A stretch of DNA of 64,000 nt from Methanobrevibacter millerae (GTDB lineage: Archaea; Methanobacteriota; Methanobacteria; Methanobacteriales; Methanobacteriaceae), in NCBI RefSeq assembly GCF_900103415.1, contig NZ_FMXB01000010.1, positions 44,072 to 108,071 on the forward strand. Reading direction: 5' to 3'. The notes beneath the pieces were generated by a model. The model did not search any database and had not been told where the DNA came from. It saw nothing but the letters and a program-made list of their open reading frames with translations. The position numbers and the translations under genes are program-made. This document shows positions 1 through 9,819 of the stretch, piece by piece (position 1 is the first letter of the stretch; each line of letters starts with the position of its first letter).

Positions 1-1410
1 ATTGAAGCATTCTCCACTCTTCAAAGATTTGAAGATAACAGCCCTTTAACGTTAACTGAATTTAAAAACTGCTATAAAGGTTATCTGCAGTTTTCAAGCT
101 ATGTCGGTAAAACTTTTCTCGACATTACAAAAGATGGAAAATGTATTTTCAGATATCCAATTGAGATAAGATCAAGAAAACTCGATTATGATACTCATTA
201 TCCGATAATGATTGGAGATTTGTCAAAATATGCATCAGGTGTTATCTTTGAGTTAACTTCACCAATATATCAGGAGTTTAAATTAACGCAAAGTGAAAAT
301 CAAAGTCCCTATGAGAAATTCATGATTCTGGAGTATATTTTAAGACCTGAACATCTCCCATCAATTATCGAGTATTTATCCAGAAACCTCTATTCAACCC
401 TTGAAAACAGAGAAAATGAGGTTCCAATATCTGTGGCATCCAATATCAATCCAAATGAATTGCTGAATGCCTATATTGATAGTGAAAACTTATATAAATT
501 CCAGGACATTCATATTCCAGATAGAATTAATGAAACCAACTATGTTGATACAATTGATGTTGCTGAAAACAGATTCTACAAGTACTTTTTGGAATTGATT
601 GAAGATTTGATTGATGAATTGCTTTTAAAAATCGAAGAAGGCTATGTTCATGACAAGCTTAAAAACTACAAAAACGAGTTAAACTATTACATATCACAAA
701 AATACTTTGAAGACATATCAAGACTTGACCATATACCCCTTAATTCACAGGTACTTCAAAAAAAGGAAGGATATAGGGATATTTTATTATATTATCTGAT
801 GCTGGAATTCGGATTTAAATTAAACTGGAATACATTAACCAATAAATTCAAAGGACATGAAAAGAAAGTCTTTGAACTTTACGAATACTGGTGTTACTTT
901 GAATTAATCCAGATTATGGAATCAATCTGTGAGTCCAAAGTGAAATTCAAGGATATTTTCGAGCCCGGAGAAGACATGGTCTCCATTAATTTAAAAGAAG
1001 GAATAATGAATAGTTTTATCTATAAAGATATGAAAATTGATTTACTTTACAATAAATCATTCAATAGAGGAAATAAAAACTATAATTCATATTCCGTTAC
1101 ATTAAGACCAGACTATACAATATCTGTCCATAAAAATGACAAAAAATATTTCATTCACTTTGATGCCAAATATAAAATGTATATTGATTCGGAATCTTTT
1201 AAAAATGAGGATATTGTTAAGATGCATGCATATAAGGACGCATTAAAAAATACAATCGGATCATATATTCTTTATCCCGGAACGAAAAATAGGATATTTT
1301 ATGAAGATGAATCTGAATCAACTTCTGTTGGAGCATTTGGGTTAACTCCTGGTGAAAATAATGAAGATAAAATAGCATCTTTCATTATAGAGCAAATTAA
1401 TAAGATATAA
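1..1410 (+). CDS. DUF2357 / McrC-like PD-(D/E)XK nuclease protein, 5' end outside window
   Basis: The reading frame is open from base 1, so the N-terminus is missing; the first ATG inside the window (208) is internal. The visible part (about 469 codons) has a DUF2357-type middle region and, near the C-terminus, the nuclease signature 'RPDYTISV' followed by 'FDAKYKMY' (bases about 1108-1180), which fits the D...D-x-K core of the PDDEXK_7 group. In known systems such proteins pair with a McrB-like AAA+ GTPase, usually encoded just upstream, and act in modification-dependent or other DNA restriction. The partner would lie outside this window. Family assignment is by motif; the target is unknown. 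Confidence 0.75.
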   Translation: MEAFSTLQRFEDNSPLTLTEFKNCYKGYLQFSSYVGKTFLDITKDGKCIFRYPIEIRSRKLDYDTHYPIMIGDLSKYASGVIFELTSPIYQEFKLTQSENQSPYEKFMILEYILRPEHLPSIIEYLSRNLYSTLENRENEVPISVASNINPNELLNAYIDSENLYKFQDIHIPDRINETNYVDTIDVAENRFYKYFLELIEDLIDELLLKIEEGYVHDKLKNYKNELNYYISQKYFEDISRLDHIPLNSQVLQKKEGYRDILLYYLMLEFGFKLNWNTLTNKFKGHEKKVFELYEYWCYFELIQIMESICESKVKFKDIFEPGEDMVSINLKEGIMNSFIYKDMKIDLLYNKSFNRGNKNYNSYSVTLRPDYTISVHKNDKKYFIHFDAKYKMYIDSESFKNEDIVKMHAYKDALKNTIGSYILYPGTKNRIFYEDESESTSVGAFGLTPGENNEDKIASFIIEQINKI

Positions 1411-1454
1411 TTGAAATATATATTAAAATGAATATGTAAGTTATTGGTGAGATT

Positions 1455-3146
1455 ATGGAAAAATATTGTAAATCTTGTGGTGCAGTCTTTAACGACTTAA
1501 AATTTAAGATATGTCCACATTGTGGAGAAAAACTAGATACACGATTTGGAAGGCAACCAATACCTCGTAAACTAAGACATGAAGTATTTATGAGAGATGG
1601 GTATCGTTGTAGGGAATGTGGTGCAAGCAAAGAGGAAACTAGTCTTGAGATAGACCATATTGTGCCTGTGGCTCGTGGAGGGACTAATGACATTGATAAT
1701 CTCCAGACATTATGTAGAGAATGTAATCGAATGAAACATACCGACACATGGGTTGGTGGAGAAACTGATTTAGATAGTTTAAAAAGACAATTATCCCAAT
1801 TAAATAATCTTTTACATGATAAAGAAGAAACATTAAATCAAGCAACTACTGAAGAAGAAGAGATTATTATAAAATATGATATAATTAAATTAAATGAGAA
1901 AATACAGGATGTTGAAGAAAAAATTCAACAAGAAGAAACAAAAATCAAAGATAACATAATTAAGAAAAAAGAAGCTGAAACTAATGATTTAACATATAAA
2001 TGGTTATATACTTCAGTTTCAGATGAAAAATTATCCCTTTTATGTGATTTATTAATGGTTAACAATCCTGTGAAAATGAATGCATTGACATCTCAATTTT
2101 TTTTAAATACAAGCTTCAGTAATTATGGGCATATATCCTCATGGTATAAAAATCCTGATGAAAAATATGATTGTTTAACATATTATATAGTTAATCCTTT
2201 TAAAAAGAGGTATGGATTTATTAATTATGTAATTGATATTAATTTTGAAAGAAAGGGATTGTTGTTTGTTAATTCAGAGGAGATTCTTAATGAATTTAGT
2301 GGAAAAAAAGATGGACATATTGAGACGGGAATGAATGGTGAATATTTCAAAGATATATTTACTTTTGAATTTGCATTTAACTTTAAGTTCTTAATTGAAT
2401 TAGGGGAAGATAGGTTTCTGTTGGAAAAAGAAAAATATCTGCATTATTTATCTGAATATTTTTCATTAGATGAACTTAAACAATCACTTAAAGAAATAGA
2501 TGAATTTATGGATAAATTTAATAAGTTAGGTGATTTAAAAGACATATTTCTTTATAATTCAGAAAATAATTTAAATAATTCAAAATTAAGACTTTTATAT
2601 AGTGAGTTAAATATATCTGGTTATCAATTACCTTTTTATAAAATAAAATATATTCTTGATAATTATTCCAAAGAAGAAATAGAAGCTAAATTAAACTATA
2701 TTGATCACATTTTTGATGTATCTGAAAATCCAATAAAAATAGGTATTAAAGATGAAAATATCTTAAGTTTTCTTTTTAAAGAATTATGTATTGATGATTC
2801 ATTTCCATCATATTCTAAATTTAAGATTTTACTTGAAAATTATTCAGAAGAAGAAATAAAAAATACAATAAGTTATATAGAAGATATTTTTGAAATTATT
2901 AAATATGAAATAAATAATGAACCAAATTCGGATAAGTCTTTAAATGATATTAAATATATAAATGAAAGATTTATTTCAATTAAGAATGAAATTTTAGAAT
3001 TAAGCGATATAAAAAATAAATTATTAAATAAAAATGTTGATTATGACTTTTTATCATTTTTCATTGACTATGATGAAAAAAGTGATATGATTAATTATTT
3101 ATTGTTAAATTATTCGATTGAGACCATAAATAAAATGATTGATTAA
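1455..3146 (+). CDS. HNH endonuclease with N-terminal zinc ribbon, coiled coil and helical-repeat tail
   Basis: Residues 5-27 hold a CxxC...CxxC zinc ribbon. Residues about 35-97 form a classic HNH module: 'RDGYRCRECG', the 'LEIDHIVPVARGG' core with the catalytic His, then 'LCRECNRMKH'. A charged coiled coil (about 105-170) follows. The tail has at least three, perhaps four, copies of a unit resembling 'ILxNYSxEEIxxxxxYIxxIF' (starting near residues 328, 394, 453 and 545), which suggests helical repeats acting as a binding platform. The start ATG has GGTGAG eight bases upstream. It lies 44 bp after the McrC-like gene on the same strand, so co-expression is possible. HNH is certain by motif; the tail is not a family I recognise. 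Probably a DNA-targeting defence nuclease (inference). Confidence 0.85.
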   Translation: MEKYCKSCGAVFNDLKFKICPHCGEKLDTRFGRQPIPRKLRHEVFMRDGYRCRECGASKEETSLEIDHIVPVARGGTNDIDNLQTLCRECNRMKHTDTWVGGETDLDSLKRQLSQLNNLLHDKEETLNQATTEEEEIIIKYDIIKLNEKIQDVEEKIQQEETKIKDNIIKKKEAETNDLTYKWLYTSVSDEKLSLLCDLLMVNNPVKMNALTSQFFLNTSFSNYGHISSWYKNPDEKYDCLTYYIVNPFKKRYGFINYVIDINFERKGLLFVNSEEILNEFSGKKDGHIETGMNGEYFKDIFTFEFAFNFKFLIELGEDRFLLEKEKYLHYLSEYFSLDELKQSLKEIDEFMDKFNKLGDLKDIFLYNSENNLNNSKLRLLYSELNISGYQLPFYKIKYILDNYSKEEIEAKLNYIDHIFDVSENPIKIGIKDENILSFLFKELCIDDSFPSYSKFKILLENYSEEEIKNTISYIEDIFEIIKYEINNEPNSDKSLNDIKYINERFISIKNEILELSDIKNKLLNKNVDYDFLSFFIDYDEKSDMINYLLLNYSIETINKMID

Positions 3147-3150
3147 ATAT

Positions 3151-4068
3151 TTAAATGTAATTTATCTGAATACTTTTTGACATGATTTTTAAATCATATA
3201 ATAATTTTGACTCAATATAATCAGAAGATTTATGTAAAGGAATAGAATAAGAGAATATAATATTTTTTCCAAGATAGAAATGATAAAGTTTATGAACTAT
3301 GTTATTAGATGTTTCTTCTTTAAGATATATATTATTTATATCCCATTCTTCTACTTTAAGTGGTGATTCATTTTTTTCTAAAATATATTTTATACCACAC
3401 TTTCTAATAGGATTATCTTCTATTTTAATCTCCATTTTAATTTCTTCATTATCACTAAGTTTTCTAATTAATATACAAAGTATATTATCTTTACCCTCTA
3501 ATTTAGTATAATAATTTGGATAATTAAACTCAAAACGTAATTTATCGGATTCTGTTTCGAATGGGAGCCTATCTGAATTTTTGCTATTAATTATGAGTTC
3601 TGCATAGTTAAGAGGATAATAATATGTTTTTAAGTTTATTTTATTATTATTAACAATATTTATTAATCTTTTTCTTCGTTGAATTTCTTCATTGTTTAAT
3701 TTAGGGAATTCATATTCATCTAATAAATTATTTCCACAATCACAAATGAAAATATTATGTTTTGATAGTTTTTTTCCACATTTTGGACAAAAATTAATCA
3801 ATTCAAAATGTTCTATTATATATTTTGCTTTTTTAATCATTAAATTAAGTTCAGGTTCTATTTCATCAATACTAATTTCTTTATTTTTAATTTTTCTTTT
3901 TAATAATTCTCGAATATTATATCCTGCAGCAAAAGTATCTTTTGATGGGTTAATCAATACTAAATTATTTTCTCCAAGTAACATAGTGAATTCTGGAGAA
4001 AAATTAGAACCGCCAGTTAACTCTTTTAATTTTTTTTCTTCAGGAGTTTTTTTTCTAAATAATGCCAT
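3151..4068 (-). CDS. Zinc-ribbon protein of unknown function
   Basis: 305 residues, convergent with the HNH gene and ending 4 bp from it. Residues about 92-114 contain a CxxCG...CDCG zinc ribbon ('FCPKCGKKLSKHN', then 'CDCGNN'). The N-terminal 90 residues are mostly helical and charged; the C-terminal half is predicted beta-rich with no signal peptide or membrane segment. GGTG lies six bases ahead of the ATG. I do not recognise the family. Its place in an island of nuclease genes makes a defence or mobile-element role possible, but nothing in the protein itself shows one. Confidence 0.7.
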   Translation of the reverse strand: MALFRKKTPEEKKLKELTGGSNFSPEFTMLLGENNLVLINPSKDTFAAGYNIRELLKRKIKNKEISIDEIEPELNLMIKKAKYIIEHFELINFCPKCGKKLSKHNIFICDCGNNLLDEYEFPKLNNEEIQRRKRLINIVNNNKINLKTYYYPLNYAELIINSKNSDRLPFETESDKLRFEFNYPNYYTKLEGKDNILCILIRKLSDNEEIKMEIKIEDNPIRKCGIKYILEKNESPLKVEEWDINNIYLKEETSNNIVHKLYHFYLGKNIIFSYSIPLHKSSDYIESKLLYDLKIMSKSIQINYI

Positions 4069-4273
4069 TTCAACACCTTTATATTATAAATAATATTTTT
4101 ATTTTCATATTAAATATATTTAGGGGATCTGAATTTTTTAGTTTTCAGATATGGGTGTTTTTGAGTAAATCCTTGAAATATGATTAGAGCTCCTAAAAAT
4201 ACATTATGTAGAATACCATTTATCAAGATCAACTCTTTTAGTTTGGATTTTCACTAGCTATTTTTTAATATCC

Positions 4274-4402
4274 TCAAGTAAATATCACTACACAGTCATC
4301 ATGAATGGCCTGATTTGGATATGCAGTAATTTTCTCCAAGAATTCCATAGCCCATTTTTTCGTAAACTCTGTTCTATCCTTTTCAACAATATAAATTCGA
4401 TT
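4274..4402 (-). pseudogene. C-terminal gene remnant, weakly terminase-like
   Basis: The roughly 360-bp gap between the genes ending at 4068 and 4432 is not empty. On the minus strand a 42-codon frame without a start reads 'EKDRTEFTKKWAMEFLEKI', then 'AYPNQAIHDDCVV' before a stop at 4274. The pattern of a helical segment followed by 'P...HDD' resembles the end of the nuclease domain of phage large terminases ('FPNGKHDDQVDA'). A stop codon sits directly upstream, so only a tail remains. The rest of the gap shows no gene. Terminase origin is a tentative reading from a short motif. Confidence 0.3.
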
Positions 4403-4431
4403 TTATAAATGACTAAAAATAATAACTTAAT

Positions 4432-5505
4432 TTAAATTTTTTCTATTAAGTCATTGAATTCCATAGAAATATGTTTAATCGCTAAATTTAATCCTTTTGA
4501 AAAAAGTTCATCAGCATTATCAATTAATTTTTCTTGAAAATCCTCCTTTTTAACTAAATTAACATACTCTTCAAAATTAAGTTCATTAAATTCATTTTCA
4601 TCAATAGAAATATTAAATGTATAAAACATGATTATTTTATTTAATATTAAATTTGCATCATCTTCTAGATATAATGATAAAAATAATGTTGGAAAACTAA
4701 GAAATGCCTCTTTAAAACTAAAATAAGGAATAAAACCTAATTCTAAAAATGTTATAAAAATATGGATTATTTGATTCCAATAATTGTATAACAAACATAA
4801 AAACTTCATCATATAATTATTATCAAAACTAATTGGAATTCTATTTTCATATTTATCTAATTTTTCTTTAAGAGATAAATTATTATCTTCTTTTTCAAAT
4901 TCAAATAAATCTATGTTTTTCTCAATTAATATATTTTCAATTTCTTCAATTGAATTAAATTTATTGCTGAAAGAATTAGGTGATGAAATCTCTGTTTCAA
5001 ATATTGATGAAAGTAATTTATAAAAAATCTTATTTTGTGATTTAATTAAATCTTCATGATATACTGAAATAATATAATCTAAAGGGAGAATATAAAAATA
5101 AGAATTATAACTTTCTAATAGTTTTAAAGTATTAGTAAATGATCTTTTAAATATTGAAAGTATATCAAAAGAATCTTGCATAGTGTTATTTAAGAGGTCT
5201 TTGAATTTTAGAATAGGTTCATTAACAATATGTTCTTGACCAAAAGTTTTGAAATAATAATGCTTGTTATCTTCAAATTCTAAATACATTGATCCTGCTA
5301 AAAATAATGTTTCTTTATCACTAAAATAATCTAAATCAAATAAAAATTTATCCCTATTTTTTCTCCAAAAAATATCAACTTCTTCAACAATTTTTGAAAT
5401 TTCAATTAAACTTAGGTTATCACAGAATATAATATCTCGTTTTGAGTTTAATAAATTAAAATAATCCTTTTGAATATCATTTAAATAGGTTATCTTTTTA
5501 CTCAT
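4432..5505 (-). CDS. Hypothetical protein paired with the DUF5677-like gene
   Basis: 357 residues, acidic and helical throughout. A hydrophobic stretch near residues 238-275 ('IIHIFITFLELGFIPYFSF') could be a membrane-associated or buried helix. There are no cysteine clusters or catalytic motifs that I recognise. Its start overlaps the end of the preceding gene by 8 bp, so the two are translationally coupled and probably act together. Very strong use of A/T-ending codons fits the surrounding island. Confidence 0.65.
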   Translation of the reverse strand: MSKKITYLNDIQKDYFNLLNSKRDIIFCDNLSLIEISKIVEEVDIFWRKNRDKFLFDLDYFSDKETLFLAGSMYLEFEDNKHYYFKTFGQEHIVNEPILKFKDLLNNTMQDSFDILSIFKRSFTNTLKLLESYNSYFYILPLDYIISVYHEDLIKSQNKIFYKLLSSIFETEISSPNSFSNKFNSIEEIENILIEKNIDLFEFEKEDNNLSLKEKLDKYENRIPISFDNNYMMKFLCLLYNYWNQIIHIFITFLELGFIPYFSFKEAFLSFPTLFLSLYLEDDANLILNKIIMFYTFNISIDENEFNELNFEEYVNLVKKEDFQEKLIDNADELFSKGLNLAIKHISMEFNDLIEKI

Positions 5506-6976
5506 TTTTTACCTCATATTTTGATAGAAATTCTTCAGATAATGGGTAATTTTCATTAATGAAACTTAATAATTTTTTAAATACCATTATCGCATCTGGC
5601 AGGACATCAGCTAAATTCTTATTTAAATGAACATCAGGAACATTATGACCCAAATGCAAAGGATTTTCACATTTTAACATTGAACTTTCACGAACAGCAC
5701 CCCATAAACCATGAGCATAACTGGATTCATAATCATAATAAACATCAAATAGCTCCTTCTCATTAACTTTAATTGCTTTATCTCTAATATTAGTTTTGTT
5801 TTCAAAATTTCTAAAATCTACATTTTGAAACATTTCATCAATTTGTTCATTGACTAAAAAATCAAGTAATGTTGGATTTAAATGTGAATTTTCAAATTCA
5901 TCAATTTCACGAGCTTTAATTAAAATAAGTTTATATTTTCCAATACCATACTCCTGATATTCTTCCCATAGACCGGGTTTTTCATCTTCTTCATTATTAA
6001 TAAACTTTAACATTATATAAATTTCAATTATTATTCTTAAACTCAATCGACCCATGACTTTGTTTCTAAGATTACATTCAACTAATTCATTTAAAATTTT
6101 CAATGCATAAACTGAGGATCCGATTATTACATTAAATTTTGAATCTTCTAGTTCACTATGCATATTGTCTATAATCAATTTCTGAAATTCAACTTTAATA
6201 TCTTCAATAAAATTTTCATCCATTAAATATTCATTTTCATATCTTCCATATTTCAATTTACAATCACCAACTTCCAATAATTCCTTCCAAAATAATTTTA
6301 TAAATACTGAATCATGTTTATAAATCAGGTATTGTAACGAACCAAACATACTCCTAACAGTTGGTCGATAAGTTCTCATTTCCCATTCTTCATGATTTGT
6401 TTTTTGATAGTAATATAATGCATCAAAAGCAATTTTAACATCTTTTGTAAAATGAATAATTTGTCTAATAGTCATGTAAAAAGTCAAAATCACATATTGG
6501 ACATCTGTTGAACCATCAGATTTATTATGTCCATAATTATCTGTGACACTTTCTAATATCTTTAGTTTTTCTTCAACAGACATCCCCTCTTTAAAGAAAT
6601 ATTTAAAAAACAACTCCTTATCCTCACTATTAAAAACAATAGTTAAAGGATTCAATATTTCAATATTAATATGTTTTAATAGAATTTCGTAAAACTCTTC
6701 TTGTTTTTCATTCTCTAAAGAAAAAATATATGATAATTGTAATGATTCAAATTCAAAGGACAATTTCTTGATGTCATTGAAAATAAATGACAATATTGCA
6801 AAAGCAGGTCTACGACCATAATAATCAACTATCAAAGCAATCCAAATAAAATCTGGAAAGCATTCTTTCATCCAACTATAATAAGTAATATTACCCATTT
6901 GGTTAATTGGAGATTTTAGAATACCTTTTTTAGGATTACCATGATCTTTTAATTTATCATAAGGGTGTTTTCTCAT
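5498..6976 (-). CDS. DUF5677-like protein
   Basis: 492 residues. The segment around residues 310-330 ('RLSLRIIIEIYIMLKFI') and the C-terminal 'YDYESSYAHGLWGAVRESS' match the pattern of DUF5677 proteins: a hydrophobic R-x-x-x-E-x-Y helix followed by a Y..S.Y.HG motif. DUF5677 has no established activity; family members recur in defence-type neighbourhoods. It is the first gene of a two-gene leftward unit, overlapping the next by 8 bp. The ribosome binding site is weak. The assignment rests on short motifs; the N-terminal 280 residues are unassigned. Confidence 0.6.
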   Translation of the reverse strand: MRKHPYDKLKDHGNPKKGILKSPINQMGNITYYSWMKECFPDFIWIALIVDYYGRRPAFAILSFIFNDIKKLSFEFESLQLSYIFSLENEKQEEFYEILLKHINIEILNPLTIVFNSEDKELFFKYFFKEGMSVEEKLKILESVTDNYGHNKSDGSTDVQYVILTFYMTIRQIIHFTKDVKIAFDALYYYQKTNHEEWEMRTYRPTVRSMFGSLQYLIYKHDSVFIKLFWKELLEVGDCKLKYGRYENEYLMDENFIEDIKVEFQKLIIDNMHSELEDSKFNVIIGSSVYALKILNELVECNLRNKVMGRLSLRIIIEIYIMLKFINNEEDEKPGLWEEYQEYGIGKYKLILIKAREIDEFENSHLNPTLLDFLVNEQIDEMFQNVDFRNFENKTNIRDKAIKVNEKELFDVYYDYESSYAHGLWGAVRESSMLKCENPLHLGHNVPDVHLNKNLADVLPDAIMVFKKLLSFINENYPLSEEFLSKYEVKNE

Positions 6977-7063
6977 AATAATAGATTTAATAATTAACCA
7001 TAATTAAGTTATCCAATAACATTCGAAACAATTCCTGTAACGTAATGAAAATAGAAAAGTTCG

Positions 7064-7100
7064 TATAATAACAAGTAGGGGGTGTTCGCCAAATCTAATT
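7064..7100 (+). repeat. Left terminal inverted repeat of IS copy 1
   Basis: The segment contains GGGTGTTCGCCAAA and the outer flank TATAATAACAAG. It pairs with 8850-8880 read in reverse complement, with a few mismatches and small gaps. Confidence 0.7.
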
Positions 7101-7327
7101 TTTTGATTTTTTTGTCGAAAAATTTTTGACTTATTTTTTCTTACTTTTCATCAATTCACTCTAAATCTACTGTGATTTAGGTGTATCCTCATTAACACTT
7201 CTAAATTTTAATTATTTTAATATTTAATTTTCCAAATTAAATTCTAAGTAATTTAATAATGGTAAAGTTTATATACTTTGTTTTATATACTTAATATTAA
7301 GTATTAGTTAATTTGGAGTTGTATTTT

Positions 7328-8825
7328 ATGGTTCAAAGAAAAATTGATAAGAATCAAACAAAATTGGGCATTGTGACATTAGGTAGCAACATTCCGAAAG
7401 ATTATATCTCTCGTTTTGTTGTTGGTTTTATTAAAGAGGTTTATCCGATGTTAAACTTCGAAGAACCTAAAAATAAGAAAGGACGAGAGTCCTTACCTAT
7501 AGATTCTATGTTAAAATTGCTTGTTTATGTTAAAATAGAACATGTGGAAAGTGCCAAGTACATTGCAACATGGCAAGGTATCATGAGGTTTATAGGTTTG
7601 TTTCTGATGAAGTACAACCATCAGAACGCTCAGTCCAAAGGTACAGAAGAGAATACCGACATTACTTTGAAGTATTGGTTCAAATGACTTTAAAAAAAAG
7701 CTTCAGATTTAGAATTAACTGATTTTAATCACGTTGCAATCGAATGTAACTATTAAAAAAGCATACAATTCCAACAACAATGTCATCAGCAAAAAAGAAA
7801 CACAAATATTACTCGATTACTTCAACGGACTCCAAATTAGTCAGGAAAAGCTTGATAAATTGCATAATCCTGCTAAAAAAATATTGGAAAACAAAGACAT
7901 TGATGTTGAAGATAAAATAGAACTATTATATGACATTGAAACCCAATTTACATTCACAGGACAAGATAAATACCGGTAAACGACATAGAAGCAAGATTCA
8001 TGAAAGGAAAGAAAGGAAACTTCATGGTTGCCTACAATATCCAATCTGCAGTCGATTACGAAACCAAATTAATCTGCGCAATAAACGTCACACAAAACCC
8101 TACAGACCATTATGAACTACCACCAATCGCAGAAAGAGCAATAAAAAACATAAAAACAACCCCAAAATACATAAGCGCAGATACAATATACTTAAACCAA
8201 ATAAGTTTATCTTATTTGGCAGATAAAAAAATTGACGGATTAATACCAACTAGAAAACAAACAAAAGAAAAAATAGGAAAATTAAATCCAAATAAATACC
8301 ACAAGGACAATTTCGATTATGATTACGAGTTAGATGCATTTAAATGCCCAGAAGGACAATATTTTACACTTTTTCGGACAATACAATGAACCACACAAAG
8401 ATCCTGAAAAACCCGACAAAATAAAAAGACTTTACAATAACTACGAAGCTTGTAAAAACTGCAAATCACGAAACAAATGCTGTTCAACATCACAAACACA
8501 CAGAACCATCACAGAATACGGCTCAGAAATGCAAAAAGCAATGAACCGTAAAATGGAAAAACAAGAATATAAAGACGAATACGCAAAAAGATCAAGTGTT
8601 GAAGGACCATTTGGAATATTAAAAGAACAATTCCAAATAGAAAAAGAAGTAGTCATCGGAATGATACGAACGGAGGAAAGACTATATTTAGACGCATTAG
8701 CATACAATCTAATCAGATTATACAACATAACTCAAGAAATAAAGAATTCAACAGAAGATTTGGAAGATTTTTGTGAAAGAGAATCAGTAATACACCAATT
8801 AAAACTCGATGTGACAGTATTTTAA
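7328..8825 (+). pseudogene. IS1182-like transposase, frameshifted
   Basis: The pieces lie in different frames: 7328-about 7580 (N-terminal, 'NIPKDYISRFVVGFIKEVYP'), a short frame near 7595-7690 ('SERSVQRYRREY'), 7734-7979, 8000-8389 ('MVAYNIQSAVDYETKLICA' and 'YISADTIY', the DDE region) and 8334-8825 (C-terminal cysteine-rich stretch 'CKNCKSRNKCC', then the 'SSVEGPFGILKEQF' and 'RTEERLYLDALAYNL' signature). The break at about 7960 is a single missing base: restoring it joins 'FTGQDK' to 'IPVNDIEARFMKGKK'. The enzyme is almost certainly inactive. ATG at 7328 is preferred as the original start. Confidence 0.8.
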
Positions 8826-8840
8826 AAAAATCAATAAGTC

Positions 8841-8880
8841 TGCCAAAAACTAATTTTGGCGGACACCCTTGTTTATTATA
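8841..8880 (+). repeat. Right terminal inverted repeat of IS copy 1
   Basis: 'TTTTGGCGGACACCC' ends at 8868 and is followed by TTGTTTATTATA, which mirrors the left flank. The 160 bases between this end and the next gene show no feature beyond AT-rich promoter-like sequence. Confidence 0.7.
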
Positions 8881-9045
8881 TTTTTTATATATTTAGCTAT
8901 TATATTTGTTGCAATTTTTCAGTGAAATAACTATCATTCACAAACATGTTTAAAAGGAAAAAAAATACTTTTCAAATGCTCTAACACAGATTTTTTATAT
9001 TTCAAAAAATAAATTAAATACTATATCCATAGGAGGTGATAATAA

Positions 9046-9345
9046 TTGAATGGGCAAAAACCACAAATGAGAAATAATACAACATATATTCGATTTAAAA
9101 ATACTGATAACCTAAAAGAAAATCCTGAAAGGTTAATTGCAATTTTCAAAAAATATAATCCTAAAATTGAAGTTGATTCAAATTCACTTAACCAATTAAT
9201 AGAAGGAAATATTGGAAAAACTTTTGATTTAGTTTTTAATATTAATACCAAAAATGAAAATGATTTTGAAAATATGAAAAAAGAAATCGCAATTGAAGTT
9301 CAAAAATTAGGATATAAAATTAATTCTAATTTTATTAAAATATAA
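9046..9345 (+). CDS. Small hypothetical protein (TTG start)
   Basis: 99 residues. A very strong ribosome binding site (AGGAGGTGAT at 9031-9040) stands six bases before TTG at 9046; no ATG fits this spacing in frame, so TTG is the likely start. The protein is charged and alternates predicted strands and helices ('TTYIRFKNTDNLKENPERL'; 'MKKEIAIEVQKLGYKIN'), compatible with a small alpha/beta fold. There is no recognisable domain. It sits between the two IS copies and may be cargo or an old island gene. Confidence 0.6.
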   Translation: MNGQKPQMRNNTTYIRFKNTDNLKENPERLIAIFKKYNPKIEVDSNSLNQLIEGNIGKTFDLVFNINTKNENDFENMKKEIAIEVQKLGYKINSNFIKI

Positions 9346-9512
9346 TATTTAATATTAAATAAAAGAAAATATTATTTAAAAATCAGATTTTCTTATTTTC
9401 TTATTTTTTTCAATAAAAAATACTTATAAATTAATTATATTTGTTATGAATCCCTTCTCTATGTTTTTCAATAGTGACTCTAATAATAATATCAATAAGA
9501 TTTATTTCATAT

Positions 9513-9819
9513 CTATTTGAAATAATAATATTCTGGTTCTTCCAACATTTGCCTTAAATCATAAAATGGTCTGGGTTTAATTGAATTGGGATTCATCAAA
9601 CAATAATTTTTCAATAGTTTAATATTCTCCGTTTCGTATTCCTCTAATTTAGATTTCTGTACTTTAGTAGCTACACTCTTTTCTTTTTTTACCAAATATT
9701 TTAGCTATTTGAGATGAGTCAATTAAGATACTATATTCGATTAATAGTAATGTTATTTCTTTTCCTTTAATTGTTATTGTTGCTGGATTTAAATTTTCAG
9801 TATCTAGAATTAGTTTCAT
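9513..9819 (-). pseudogene. Small gene broken by a frameshift in an A-run
   Basis: A leftward gene starts at ATG 9819 behind GAGGT (seven-base spacing) and codes 'MKLILDTENLNPATITIKGK', running to 'SSQIAKIFGKK', then stops early. The neighbouring frame continues from the same A-run (about 9685-9695) as 'KKEKSVATKVQKSKLEEYE' and ends 'PFYDLRQMLEEPEYYYFK' at 9513. Together they would give a protein of about 100 residues. The break falls at GGTAAAAAAAGAAAAG, so it is a slippage mutation, a programmed frameshift or a sequencing error. Function unknown. Confidence 0.5.

Larger units (their letters stand above)
7064..8880 (+). mobile_element. IS1182-like insertion sequence, copy 1 (decayed)
   Basis: The ends are imperfect inverted repeats. 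The left end holds 'GGGTGTTCGCCAAA' at 7080-7093; the complement of the right end holds 'GGGTGTCCGCCAAA', ending at 8868. The match continues outward as 'TATAATA-ACAAG' on the left and 'TATAATAAACAA' on the right, so the outer limits may be 7064 and 8880. Inside is one transposase gene broken by several frameshifts. I see no clear target-site duplication. The family is inferred from the transposase architecture. A related copy lies inverted at 11,236-12,880. Confidence 0.75.

Noticed and set aside
7313..8825. ISM1 of Methanobrevibacter smithii
   Set aside because: The transposase has the IS1182-like C-terminus and end sequences, and the element is about 1.8 kb; ISM1 is shorter and of a different group.
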